Shown here: positions 1 to 8,443 of the stretch, in pieces | How positions within the stretch are numbered: the stretch's first letter is position 1 | Layout of the letters: each line of letters starts with the position of its first letter | Source of the DNA: DATKZH01 sp964475955 | GTDB taxonomy: Bacteria > Planctomycetota > Planctomycetia > Pirellulales > Thermoguttaceae | Assembly: GCA_964475955.1 (NCBI GenBank) | Contig: CAYYZY010000068.1 | Coordinates: 1-36,049 of the forward strand | Reading direction: 5' to 3' | Length of the DNA: 36,049 nt | Notes under the pieces: generated by a model | The model's database searches: none | Told to the model about the DNA's origin: nothing | What the model saw: only the letters and a program-made list of their open reading frames with translations | Position numbers and translations under genes: made by a program

Positions 1-31
1 GGGCCCCTGACCAAAGATGTTGACAGCAGTA

Positions 32-71
32 GTGCAAGCACCCACCCTACGGGTTCTCCGACAACGGCTAG
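32..71 (+). repeat. Partial copy (A) of the two-hairpin repeat family
   Basis: This segment matches the right half of the full copies at 12456-12581 and 16096-16220: a GTGCAAGCACCCACCCTAC core, then a CCGACAA..GGCTAG end. The left half is missing; the bases before position 31 do not match. It lies 40 bp before the GH127 gene. It is a remnant or a single-hairpin unit. Confidence 0.75.
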
Positions 72-112
72 GTTGACCGGTAGACGTATCCTCCCGAGCG
101 AAGGAGACCGCC

Positions 113-1957
113 ATGCGCACGCTGACAAGACGGAGTCCCATCATCGCTATCGTGCTCGCCGGGTTCGGGATGGCGGGCGCCGGCGTTCGGGCCGACGTGC
201 TCACGCCGCTCGGGCCGCGCGACGTGGAGGTCGGCGGTGAGATCGGGCGCCGCGTCGACGTGACCATCGACAACAACCTCCTGGCGCTGGACGCCGACAA
301 GGACTTCCTCCCCCCCTTCGCCAAGAAGGACCGCACGAGCGGGTACATCGGGCTCGGCAAGCTGATCGACGCCGCCGTCCGCTTCGCCGCCTACCGGGAA
401 GACGACCGGCGCGTGCTCGCCCTGAAGGACCACCTGGTCGACCACGTCGTCCGGCACCAGGAGCCCGACGGCTACCTCGGCATGTTCGCGCCGGAGCACC
501 GCACCTCGGGCATGTGGGACATTCACGAGGTGGCCTACCTGATCTACGGGCTGTCGAGCGACTACGAGTTCTTCGGCGAGAAGCGCTCGCTGGCCGCCGC
601 GCGCAAGGCGGCCGACTACCTCCTCGAGCAGTGGCCCACCCTGCCCGACGATTGGGAGGACAAGACCGGCATCGCCACGCACGTGTCGGTGACCGGGCTG
701 GAGCGGGCGATGCTCCGGCTCGCCCGCCTCGCCGGCGACCGGCGCTACCGCGACTTCTGCCTCGACCGGCGCGCCCTGGCGGAGTGGGACCCGGAGATCG
801 TCATCGGCCGGCGGCGGCTGATCGAGGGGCACGTCTACGCCTACATGTGCCGCTCGCTCGCCCAACTGGAGCTGTTCCGCAGCACGGGCGACCGGCGCCT
901 GCTCGGCCCGACGCGCCAGGCGATCGACTTCCTCACGCGGCGCGACGGCATGGCCGTTACCGGCGGAGTCGGCCAGTGGGAGATCTGGACCGACGACCAG
1001 GACGGGCGCGGCCAGTTGGCCGAGAGCTGCGCCACGGTGTACCAGTTGCGCATCTATGACGCGCTGCTCCGCCAGAAGGGCAACCCCTACTACGGCGACC
1101 TCATGGAGCGGACGATCTACAACACGCTCTTCGCCGCCCAGTCCCCCGACGGCCGCCGCATCCGGTACTACTCACCCATGGAGGGGGAGCGTGTCTACCA
1201 TCCGGGCGATACGTACTGCTGCCCGTGCAACTACCGGCGGTTCATCGCCGAGCTGCCGACGATGGTCTTCTACCGCTCTCCGGCCGGAGTGTGCGTGAAC
1301 CTGTACACGCCTTCGCGGGCGCAGTTCGAGCTGGCCGGCGGCGTGCCGCTCGTCGTCACGCAAGAGACCGACTACCCGAACTCGGGCCGCGTGACGATCA
1401 AGCTGGCGCCCTCGAAACCGGCCGAGTTCTCGCTCCGGCTGCGCGTGCCCTCGTGGTGCAAGCAGGCGCGGATCGCCGTCAACGGCCAGGTGGTCGACGA
1501 GGCGGTCCCCGGCGGGCGGCTGGCGGCCGTCGAGCGCACGTGGCGAGAGGGCGACGAGGTCGTGCTCCAGATGCCCATGCGCTGGCGGCTCGTGCGCGGT
1601 CGCAAGCGCCAGGCGGGGCGCGTCGCCGTGATGCGCGGGCCGGCCGTCTTCTGCCTCAACCCGAGCCAGGACGACCGCCTCGCCCCGCTCGACGGCGCCG
1701 ACCTCGGCCGCATCACCCTCGACCCGCAGTCGTTCTCCGAACCGGTGGCCGACGATTCCGTTCGGCCCGGCGGCATCGCCTGCCGCGTCGAGGCGTGGAA
1801 GCCGAGCTACGCGTTCAACCGGCCGGGCGATTTGAAGCTGCGGTTGACCGAGTTCCCCGACCCGGGCGGCCGAGCCACGTACTTCCGTCTCCAGGACCTG
1901 AGCGTGGCGGTCGACGACGAGCTGTTCCCGCCCAAGGCCCCGCTCTTCCCACGTTAG
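113..1957 (+). CDS. Exported GH127-family (DUF1680) glycosidase, beta-L-arabinofuranosidase-like
   Basis: The 614-residue product fits the GH127/DUF1680 family, whose characterised members remove beta-L-arabinofuranose from glycans or glycoproteins. Residues 1-27 look like a signal peptide (RRSP, then a hydrophobic core, then VRA before DV), so it probably acts in the periplasm. The all-alpha barrel covers roughly residues 40-400 and a beta-sandwich follows. The family's zinc-thiolate site is visible: an ESC triplet (E304, C306) and a double cysteine (C369, C370) in YCCPCNYRR, where the first cysteine of the pair is the nucleophile in HypBA1. E290 in QWEIW is a possible acid/base. AAGGAG at 101-106 sits 6 nt before the ATG. 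The next gene is an Rrf2 regulator 417 bp downstream, so it seems to stand alone. The exact substrate cannot be told from sequence. Confidence 0.88.
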   Translation: MRTLTRRSPIIAIVLAGFGMAGAGVRADVLTPLGPRDVEVGGEIGRRVDVTIDNNLLALDADKDFLPPFAKKDRTSGYIGLGKLIDAAVRFAAYREDDRRVLALKDHLVDHVVRHQEPDGYLGMFAPEHRTSGMWDIHEVAYLIYGLSSDYEFFGEKRSLAAARKAADYLLEQWPTLPDDWEDKTGIATHVSVTGLERAMLRLARLAGDRRYRDFCLDRRALAEWDPEIVIGRRRLIEGHVYAYMCRSLAQLELFRSTGDRRLLGPTRQAIDFLTRRDGMAVTGGVGQWEIWTDDQDGRGQLAESCATVYQLRIYDALLRQKGNPYYGDLMERTIYNTLFAAQSPDGRRIRYYSPMEGERVYHPGDTYCCPCNYRRFIAELPTMVFYRSPAGVCVNLYTPSRAQFELAGGVPLVVTQETDYPNSGRVTIKLAPSKPAEFSLRLRVPSWCKQARIAVNGQVVDEAVPGGRLAAVERTWREGDEVVLQMPMRWRLVRGRKRQAGRVAVMRGPAVFCLNPSQDDRLAPLDGADLGRITLDPQSFSEPVADDSVRPGGIACRVEAWKPSYAFNRPGDLKLRLTEFPDPGGRATYFRLQDLSVAVDDELFPPKAPLFPR

Positions 1958-1959
1958 TA

Positions 1960-2084
1960 CGCATTTCTCACCAGCCGGTGAGACTGAACAACATGGCGCC
2001 CACACCAACCCGAAGCGCAAGCGAGGCATGGCTTGCACTTCGCCTCGGTTGCGCTTCGGGTTGGTGTGGCTGGTGAGAAATGCG
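1960..2084. mobile_element. 125-bp palindromic element with 17-bp terminal inverted repeats
   Basis: The ends are perfect 17-bp inverted repeats: CGCATTTCTCACCAGCC at 1960-1976 and its complement at 2068-2084. Inside, arms of about 26 bp (2001-2026 and 2043-2068), each carrying ACCCGAAGCGCAA, pair with one mismatch. GTTAG occurs on both sides (1953-1957 and 2086-2090) and may be a target duplication. There is no coding capacity. The inner arm is the common planctomycete repeat whose spurious translation reads NPKRKRG. It starts 2 bp after the GH127 stop, so it may also act as that gene's terminator. MITE-like by structure; mobility is inferred. Confidence 0.75.
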
Positions 2085-2173
2085 GGTTAGCACCGCAGCG
2101 GTGAGGGGCCGATGGCCTCCGTAGGACGGCATCGCATTTCGTGCTCCACGAAGCAGGGCGGCCGGGCCCGGAA

Positions 2174-2192
2174 GACGGAACGGCGTTCCGTC
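2174..2192. repeat. Short palindrome of the GACGGAA/TTCCGTC type
   Basis: GACGGAAC (2174-2181), GGC, then GTTCCGTC (2185-2192) form a perfect 8-bp hairpin. A close relative lies at 8258-8284. This motif recurs in planctomycete intergenic DNA. It lies in the 290-bp gap between the 1960-2084 element and the Rrf2 gene. Confidence 0.55.
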
Positions 2193-2232
2193 GATTCCCA
2201 GACATCGGCATGGGCGCCGTCGGGGAACGCAA

Positions 2233-2253
2233 GTACCCCCCGTGTGGGGGTAC
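2233..2253. promoter_or_regulatory. Perfect GTACCCCC/GGGGGTAC inverted repeat, possible operator
   Basis: Two perfect 8-bp arms (2233-2240 and 2246-2253) are separated by CGTGT. The site is 122 bp upstream of the Rrf2-type start codon. Such dyads are typical operators for dimeric Rrf2 repressors, so autoregulation is possible. Binding is inferred only; it could equally be a hairpin. Confidence 0.35.
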
Positions 2254-2374
2254 GCCGTGGGCCGCCTGGTCTTGCCCCGTGAACTCCCTCGCGGTAACGT
2301 GGGAGATCGTCGGTCGCCTTTGCGGCATCGTCTGCCCGCTCCGTCCCCACTTGACCCTGTGTGTTAGGGCCATC

Positions 2375-2797
2375 ATGAAGATCAACGCCCGAATCGAGTA
2401 CGGCTGCATCGCGGTGCTGGAACTCGCCGCCCACTTCGGGTCGAGCGAGCCGGTCGCCGTTCGCCAGATCGCCGAACGGCACGGGGTTCCGGCTCGTTTT
2501 CTGGTCCAGATCCTCCTTCAGCTCAAGGAGGCCGGTCTGGTTGCCAGCACGAGGGGCGCGGCCGGAGGGTATCGGCTGGCTCACCCGCCGGAGGAGGTGT
2601 CGCTCGGCGAGGTGATGGACGCGATCCAGGGTGTCGATTCGGCCGGCAGCCCGATCCGTCCCAACGCGTCGGCCGAATCGCCTGCGGTCAAGGTGCTGAT
2701 GAAGGCCTGGCACGACGTGTCGGCCGAGGTGGCGGAGCTGCTGGACGGAATCACGTTTGCCGAGCTGTTGGAGCGGAAGAAGCGGAAGCGCCGATGA
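2375..2797 (+). CDS. Rrf2-family transcriptional regulator
   Basis: The 140-residue product has the Rrf2 winged-helix layout: MKINARIEYGCIAVLELA at the N-terminus, AVRQIAERHGVPARFLVQIL as the recognition helix-turn-helix, and the wing LVASTRGAAGGYRLA. The size is normal for the family. The ATG at 2375 was chosen because the protein then begins with the family's usual first helix; upstream in-frame sequence is not protein-like. The three-cysteine iron-sulfur cluster of IscR/NsrR is absent (only C11), so redox sensing through a cluster is unlikely unless other ligands are used. The acyltransferase-ligase fusion gene starts 235 bp downstream on the same strand and may be its target or operon partner. 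Confidence 0.85.
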   Translation: MKINARIEYGCIAVLELAAHFGSSEPVAVRQIAERHGVPARFLVQILLQLKEAGLVASTRGAAGGYRLAHPPEEVSLGEVMDAIQGVDSAGSPIRPNASAESPAVKVLMKAWHDVSAEVAELLDGITFAELLERKKRKRR

Positions 2798-3032
2798 ATT
2801 CCCGCTGCCGCCGAAAGGGGCCGAGCCGGCCGTTTCCAAGCGGCGCGCCCGACGAAGGCCCGTTGCTCGCCCCGGGCGCCCTCAGGGAGCGATCGGCCGC
2901 ACTTGTCGACGACGGATCGAGTTCATCTCTGGCGCCGGGCTCCCGGGCCTGCCTGCGCGAGCCGGCGGACCCCAACGCGTGGCCCTTCCGGAAACCGGCC
3001 CACCGCAAGGACGTCTTCTGTTGGAGCCTCCC

Positions 3033-5690
3033 ATGTACCGCTTCCTCTACCGGGCGTTTTGGGCTCTCGCTCGATTTCTGCTCAGACTGCGCTATCGGGT
3101 GACCCTGTCGGGGCAGGAAGCCCTGGCCGAGCTGGAGGGCCCGACGGTCGTCATGCCCAACCATCCGGGCTACATCGACCCGCCGCTGGTTCTTTCGCAC
3201 GTGCGCCTCAGCCAGCCTTTGCGGCCGATGGTCTACGCCGGCACGTTCCGCAATCCGGTGCTCTACCCGATGCTGCGCCTGGTCGACGCGCTGGAGGTGC
3301 CCGACCTGGCCGAGCAAAGCCGAAGCGCCCAAGAGCGGGCCCTGGAGACGATCGAAACGATCGTGGCGGGGCTCCGCCGCGGGGAGAGCTTCCTGGTCTA
3401 TCCTTCCGGCCGCATTCAGCGACAGGGCCGGGAGGTCGTGGGGGCCGCCCGGGCGGCCTACGAAATCCTCAGCCGCGTGCCGGAGGCCAACGTGGTACTG
3501 GTGCGAACCCGAGGAGTTTGGGGCAGCATGTTCACGTTTGCCCGAACCGGCAAACTCCCCGACCTCGGCCGGTGCATGCTCCGCACGCTCGGCTGGATGG
3601 CGGCCAATCTCCTGCTGTTCGCTCCCCGGCGCGAAGTGCGCATGACGATCGAGGTGGTCGACCGGAACGCGCTCCCCGACTCCCAACGCGACCAGCTCAA
3701 CCGGTTCCTGGAGGAGTGGTACAACCGGCCGGGGCCCGAGGAGCCGGTCTACGTTCCCTACCACCGGCTGTTCGGACGCCGCCAGTTCACGTTTCCCGGT
3801 CTCGAGGGGCCGGGCGACGTGGCTCTCGACAAGATCCGGCCCGAAACCCGCAGGGCCGTCAACGAGATGATCGCGGAGCACTTGGGCGAAACGGTCGATC
3901 CGGAAACCATGGCGCCGAAGGCCACGCTCGACCAACTCGGGCTCGACAGCCTGGAACGCATGGAGTTGGCGCTGGCGATCGAGGATCGCTTCGGGTTCCG
4001 GTCCGACCGCGTGGCGAGCACGCTGGGCGAGTTGTGGGCGCTGGCCGAAGGGGTGACCACCGGTTCGCCGGAAGAGCCGGTTTCGGTCCCGGCCGCCTGG
4101 GACAAGCGGCGACCGCCAGCCGAGCCCGCGGCCGTCCTGGGCGAGACGCTCACCGAGGCGTTCGTCCGGCGCGCGTTGGCCAACCCCGGCGACGTCGCCC
4201 TGGCCGATCGTCTCTCCGGCGCGCTCACGTACCGGCGCGCGCTGATTGCCTCGTGGCTTCTGAGCGAGCGGTTCGCCGATCAGCCCGGCCACGCGGTCGG
4301 CGTGCTCCTCCCCGCCTCGGCGGCGGCCGAGATGGTCTTCTTCGGGCTTCACCTGGCGGGCAAGCTGCCGGTGATGATGAACTGGACCACCGGGCCCGCC
4401 AACCTGGCCCATGCCGTTCGCACGCTGGGCATCCGCCGCGTGGTCACGTCGCGGGCGTTCATCGATCGGCTGCGGATCGAGGTCGAAGGGGTCGAGTACG
4501 TCTTCCTGGAGGACCTGCGCGCCGGCATGAGGAAGCGGGAGCTTGTCGCGGCGATGGCCGTCGCGCACGTCGCGCCGGGCCGTTTGCTGCGCGCCGCCCG
4601 TCGGCAGAGGCCCGACGAAACGGCCGTGGTGCTGTTCACTTCGGGTTCGGAGAGCACGCCGAAGGCCGTTCCGCTCACGCATCGCAACCTGCTGGTCAAC
4701 TGCCGCGCTTCGATCGACGCCTTCCAGGTGACGCGCGCCGACGTCCTGCTGGGCGCCTTGCCGCCGTTTCACAGTTTCGGGCTGCTGGGCAACCTGATTG
4801 CGCCGGCGGTGGGGGGCGTCGGCGTCGTGTATCATCCCGATCCGACCGACGCCCGCGGCCTGGTTCGCGTCGCCGCCGCCTATCGGCCCACGGTGCTGAT
4901 CACCACGCCCACGTTCCTCGGCTACATCCTCAGCACGGCGTCGGCCGACGACCTGAGTTCGGTCCGACTGGTGGCCGTCGGCGCCGAGAAGTGCCCCGAG
5001 TCGCTGTTCACGCTGGTCGCCGAGCGGGCCCCCCAGGCGATGATGCTCGAAGGGTACGGCATCACCGAGTGCTCGCCGGTCGTCTCGGTCAACCGCCCGG
5101 GGCACACGAAGCCCGGAACGGTGGGCCCGCCCGTCGATGGCGTGGAAGCTTGCGTTGTCGACCCCGATTCGATGCAGCCCGTGCCGCCAGGAGAGACCGG
5201 CATGCTGCTGGTTCGCGGGCCCTCGGTCTTTTCCGGCTATCTCCACTACGACGGCCCGGACCCGTTCGTGACGCTCGACTCAAAGCGCTGGTACAAGACG
5301 GGCGATCTGGTGATGGTCGACGACGACCGGTTCATCCACTTCCGCGGGCGTCTGAAACGTTTCCTCAAGGCGGGCGGCGAGATGATCTCGTTGCCGGCGA
5401 TGGAAGACCCGCTCGCGCGGCGCTTCCCACCCACCGAAGACGGGCCCCAGGTGGCGGTCGAGGGGGTGGAGCGGCCGGGCGGACGCCACATCGTCCTGTT
5501 CAGCACGCGTGACGTCGCCCTGCGCGAGGCAAACCAGATTCTCAGCGAAGCCGGCTTCCGCGGCGTGATGCGGCTCGACGAGACCCGCCGGCTCGACGCC
5601 GTCCCCGTCCTCGGCACCGGCAAGACCGACTACAAGGTGCTCCGGAAGATGCTCGCCGAGCAGCCGGAGCCGCGCGTCGAGACCGCTTAA
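3033..5690 (+). CDS. PlsC acyltransferase / acyl carrier protein / AMP-dependent acyl ligase fusion
   Basis: This 885-residue protein has three domains. Residues about 1-270 are a 1-acylglycerol-phosphate acyltransferase (PlsC) domain with the HX4D motif in NHPGYIDPP (H44, D49) and a VYPSGR segment. Residues about 275-345 are an acyl carrier domain, LGLDSLERMEL, with S306 as the likely phosphopantetheine site. Residues about 370-885 are an adenylate-forming ligase: LFTSGSESTPKAVPLTH (about 532-550), EGYGITECSP (about 673), WYKTGDL (about 754) and the C-terminal lysine motif GTGKTDYK (about 864). E. coli Aas joins PlsC and ligase domains and re-acylates lysophospholipids using a separate ACP; here the carrier is built in. 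GGAG at 3023-3026 supports the ATG at 3033 over longer in-frame starts. Role in phospholipid repair or acyl transfer is inferred. Confidence 0.88.
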   Translation: MYRFLYRAFWALARFLLRLRYRVTLSGQEALAELEGPTVVMPNHPGYIDPPLVLSHVRLSQPLRPMVYAGTFRNPVLYPMLRLVDALEVPDLAEQSRSAQERALETIETIVAGLRRGESFLVYPSGRIQRQGREVVGAARAAYEILSRVPEANVVLVRTRGVWGSMFTFARTGKLPDLGRCMLRTLGWMAANLLLFAPRREVRMTIEVVDRNALPDSQRDQLNRFLEEWYNRPGPEEPVYVPYHRLFGRRQFTFPGLEGPGDVALDKIRPETRRAVNEMIAEHLGETVDPETMAPKATLDQLGLDSLERMELALAIEDRFGFRSDRVASTLGELWALAEGVTTGSPEEPVSVPAAWDKRRPPAEPAAVLGETLTEAFVRRALANPGDVALADRLSGALTYRRALIASWLLSERFADQPGHAVGVLLPASAAAEMVFFGLHLAGKLPVMMNWTTGPANLAHAVRTLGIRRVVTSRAFIDRLRIEVEGVEYVFLEDLRAGMRKRELVAAMAVAHVAPGRLLRAARRQRPDETAVVLFTSGSESTPKAVPLTHRNLLVNCRASIDAFQVTRADVLLGALPPFHSFGLLGNLIAPAVGGVGVVYHPDPTDARGLVRVAAAYRPTVLITTPTFLGYILSTASADDLSSVRLVAVGAEKCPESLFTLVAERAPQAMMLEGYGITECSPVVSVNRPGHTKPGTVGPPVDGVEACVVDPDSMQPVPPGETGMLLVRGPSVFSGYLHYDGPDPFVTLDSKRWYKTGDLVMVDDDRFIHFRGRLKRFLKAGGEMISLPAMEDPLARRFPPTEDGPQVAVEGVERPGGRHIVLFSTRDVALREANQILSEAGFRGVMRLDETRRLDAVPVLGTGKTDYKVLRKMLAEQPEPRVETA

Positions 5691-5793
5691 CCCGCAATCC
5701 GTTTCCAACCGAGCCACCTTTTGGAGTGCGGTGACTCGTCGCCGCACTCCATACGACCACCGCTGTTTTGAGGCCCCCGGGGAGTCCGTCGAC

Positions 5794-7179
5794 ATGAGAG
5801 ACCGCCTTCACCTGCTGCTCTTGCCACTGGCCGGGGCGCTGCTTCTGAGCTGCGAGAGAGCCGTCGCCGAGAGGCCGGGCCCAACCGACCGGCCCAACGT
5901 GGCATTTCTGCTCATCGACGACCTCGGCTGGGCCGACCTGGGCTGCTATGGGAGCCGCTACTACGAGACGCCGCGGATCGACCGCCTCGCCCGGCAGGGG
6001 ATGCGGTTCACCGACGCCTACGCGGCCTGCCCGGCTTGCTCCCCGACGCGTGCGAGCATCCTCACCGGCAAATACCCTGCGAGGCTTCACCTGACCGACT
6101 GGATCCCCGGCCGCACGCCTCCGAAAGCGAAGCTCCGCATCCCCGAGTGGCGCAAATACCTTCCACGTGAGGAAGTGACGCTCGCCGAGGTGCTCCGGCC
6201 GGCCGGATACGCCACGGCCGCGATCGGCAAATGGCACCTGGGCGGCGAGCCCTACTTCCCCGAGCACCAGGGGTTCGACCTCAACGTGGCCGGGAGCAAC
6301 GCCGGCGCGCCGCGCTCGTATTTCCACCCCTACGGCGGCCGCCCCAAGCTGGCCGGCGGCGAGCCGGGGGAGTACCTGACCGACCGGCTGACCGACGAAG
6401 CGATCGCCTTCCTCACCGCGCACCGCGCGGAGCCGTTCTTCCTCTACTTCTGCCACTACGCGGTCCACACGCCGATCCAGGCCAAGGATTCGCTCGTGGC
6501 GAAGTACCGCGACAAGCCGACTTCCGGCGGCCAGCGGAGCCCGGCCTACGCCGCGATGGTCGAGAGCGTCGACCGGAGCGTGGGCCGCCTGCTCGACGCG
6601 CTCGACCGCCTCGACCTGGCCGACCGCACCGTGGTGATCCTGTTTTCCGATAACGGGGGGCTGGCGCGGCCCACGGCCACCTCGAACGCCCCGCTGCGCT
6701 CCGGCAAAGGGTTCCCCTACGAAGGCGGCGTGCGCGTGCCGCTGGTCGTTCGCTGGCCGGGCGTCGTCCCGCCGGGGAGCACGTGCCGCGAGGTGGTCAC
6801 CAGCGTCGACTTCTACCCCACGCTCCTGGAAATCACGGGCGTGGAGGGCGACGCCGCCCACAACGCGGAGGTCGACGGCGCGAGCCTCGTCCCGCTGTTG
6901 CGGCAGGCCGGCGCGCCGGCGCGCGACGCCGTCTACTGGCACTATCCGCACTACAACCCCATCGGCGGATACCCCTACGGCGCGGTCCGGCAGGGCGACT
7001 GGAAGCTGATCGAGGTCTACGAGGACATGCACGTCGAACTCTACAACCTGCGCGACGACCTCGGCGAGACCACCAACCTGGCCCGGCAGAAGCCCGACCT
7101 GGCCGCCACCCTCCGCGCCCGACTCCACCAGTGGCGCCGGGCCGTCGACGCCCAAATGCCCGAGGCGCGCAAGCGGTAG
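5794..7179 (+). CDS. Sulfatase (arylsulfatase family S1), probable lipoprotein
   Basis: The 461-residue product is a type I sulfatase that would cleave sulfate esters. CSPTR (C82) inside the ACPACSPTRASILTGKYP block is the site converted to formylglycine by the maturation enzyme. Metal ligands are visible in LIDDLGWADLG (D42, D43) and LFSDNGG. GKWHLGG is the conserved central signature. The N-terminus MRDRLHLLLLPLAGALLLSC has a lipobox-like end (C20), so lipid anchoring in the envelope is likely. GGGGAG at 5779-5784 supports the ATG at 5794 rather than an in-frame ATG 63 bp upstream. The polysaccharide substrate cannot be named. It converges on a DUF4058 gene, with a hairpin between them. Confidence 0.92.
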   Translation: MRDRLHLLLLPLAGALLLSCERAVAERPGPTDRPNVAFLLIDDLGWADLGCYGSRYYETPRIDRLARQGMRFTDAYAACPACSPTRASILTGKYPARLHLTDWIPGRTPPKAKLRIPEWRKYLPREEVTLAEVLRPAGYATAAIGKWHLGGEPYFPEHQGFDLNVAGSNAGAPRSYFHPYGGRPKLAGGEPGEYLTDRLTDEAIAFLTAHRAEPFFLYFCHYAVHTPIQAKDSLVAKYRDKPTSGGQRSPAYAAMVESVDRSVGRLLDALDRLDLADRTVVILFSDNGGLARPTATSNAPLRSGKGFPYEGGVRVPLVVRWPGVVPPGSTCREVVTSVDFYPTLLEITGVEGDAAHNAEVDGASLVPLLRQAGAPARDAVYWHYPHYNPIGGYPYGAVRQGDWKLIEVYEDMHVELYNLRDDLGETTNLARQKPDLAATLRARLHQWRRAVDAQMPEARKR

Positions 7180-7295
7180 CCGGGCAACAACTCCAGCGAC
7201 CCGGCCACCTTGACTTGCACAGGTTGTGCCCGTGCGAGTCCTTCGATCGCCCGGGCAAGGATAGCCCACGTCCGCTTCTCGATCCGCCCGATTCA

Positions 7296-7315
7296 CCCGG
7301 GTAGAATTACCCGGG
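7296..7315. terminator. Perfect hairpin between convergent genes
   Basis: CCCGGGTA (7296-7303), GAAT, TACCCGGG (7308-7315) form a perfect 8-bp stem. It lies where the sulfatase (plus) and the DUF4058 gene (minus) converge and includes the DUF4058 stop codon. There is no T tract, so factor-independent termination is uncertain. The rest of the 7180-7306 gap shows nothing else. Confidence 0.4.
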
Positions 7316-8092
7316 CGTTCGTCGGGCGGTCTGCTCGGCGGCCCAGACGGCGTCGGGTTCGGGCAGCGGCGGATGGACCGTCTGGCTGTAGTCGAGCGAG
7401 TAGTCGTAGCCGGCGCGATCGTAGGTGGCACGGAACGCTTCCTGGAGGTCGATGATCACGTCCGGGTCGCCGCCCGAAAGCGGGATCGGAATCGACCGCA
7501 GGGCCATTCGGACCGTCCAGCCGTACACCTCAGCCTGGTTGCGGGGACAGTTGCGGCAGACCAGCGCGTAGTAGTCGGCCGGGGGCAGCGGTTCCACCGT
7601 GGGCAGCCGGGCTCCGCCGCGCAACAGGTCCAGTTCCACCAGGTGCGTCCTGCTTTGCAGGATCTCCTCGCGACGCGTCAAGTACTGGCGACGGCCGTCG
7701 CCCCCCGGCCGCTTGTTGGCCGGCGAGAGCAACTCGACGATCGTGACCACCTCCATGGTCTCGCGATCCCGGACGGTTAAGAAGGCTTCCCGCCGCTCCT
7801 CGGGCATCGGCAGGCGGACCGTGACCGGCGACGCCGCGGTTTGCGCCTCTCGAGAAGCGGCCGCCGTCGACGGCCCGGTCTCGTCGGCCATCACGGCCAC
7901 GTCGGCGCGGAGCAGGGCGTCTTCGCTCCCCGTGCCGTGCTCGACGTAGATGCGCCGCTCCTTGCGAACCACGTACCGCGGCCGGAGCGACGCCACCAAG
8001 GCCGCCGAGATCTCGCCGATGAAGCCCTGGTGGAAGTCTTCCCACGCCTGGCCTTCGATGAACGGGTCCATGCCGGGAAACGGCGACGGCAT
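7307..8092 (-). CDS. DUF4058 family protein
   Basis: The 261-residue product begins MPSPFPGMDPFIEG, the usual opening of DUF4058 proteins, which are abundant in planctomycetes and cyanobacteria and have no established function. The segment ELLSPANKRPGGDGRRQYLTRR resembles the catalytic core of PD-(D/E)XK-like Uma2/DUF4058 proteins (E..SPxNK), but this link is inference. No signal peptide or membrane helix is seen. The ATG at 8092 is preferred over a GTG at 8098, because AAGGAG on the minus strand (8105-8100) is 7 nt from the former and too close to the latter. Confidence 0.85.
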   Translation of the reverse strand: MPSPFPGMDPFIEGQAWEDFHQGFIGEISAALVASLRPRYVVRKERRIYVEHGTGSEDALLRADVAVMADETGPSTAAASREAQTAASPVTVRLPMPEERREAFLTVRDRETMEVVTIVELLSPANKRPGGDGRRQYLTRREEILQSRTHLVELDLLRGGARLPTVEPLPPADYYALVCRNCPRNQAEVYGWTVRMALRSIPIPLSGGDPDVIIDLQEAFRATYDRAGYDYSLDYSQTVHPPLPEPDAVWAAEQTARRTPG

Positions 8093-8257
8093 TCCCACGC
8101 TCCTTCACAGGCCCGAAGGTGTCCCAATCCAATCCCCATTATCGCTCGCCTTACTGCCCCGGGCAAGCCGGTCGCCGCCGAGGAACGGTCGCGGCGCGAT
8201 CGCAGGCCCCGAATCGAGTCTTTTTCCGTTGGACGCGCTCACCATGCGGCCATTCTT

Positions 8258-8284
8258 GTAGGACGGAATGTCATTCCGTCTTAC
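8258..8284. repeat. Near-perfect 27-bp palindrome in a 351-bp gap
   Basis: GTAGGACGGAATG and CATTCCGTCTTAC flank a central T and pair with one mismatch. It is related to the palindrome at 2174-2192. The surrounding gap (8093-8443), between two minus-strand genes, holds no convincing gene; its right part (8370-8440) has a degenerate GTGGGTCT / CCTACGCACCCC pair like the hairpin at 10512-10534. Confidence 0.6.
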
Positions 8285-8443
8285 TTGGTTGCGATCGCGC
8301 CGAGATCGCACGGCCGGTCCGGACATCAAACACGTGCATACGAAACGCCTGCACTGAAAATATGCTGACAATACGCACGCGTGGGTCTCGTACCTCGACC
8401 TACCCTACGCACCCCAAGCCTTCACCCTGGTATGCCCTCGCCC

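Noticed and set aside
2351..2374. TTGACC as a -35 box for the Rrf2 gene
   Set aside because: The matching -10 position would overlap the ATG and no TATAAT-like hexamer is there.
2751..5246. Very long minus-strand ORF opposite the acyltransferase-ligase fusion
   Set aside because: It is the antisense shadow of a well-supported gene; its translation is His/Arg/Pro/Gly-rich with no domain.
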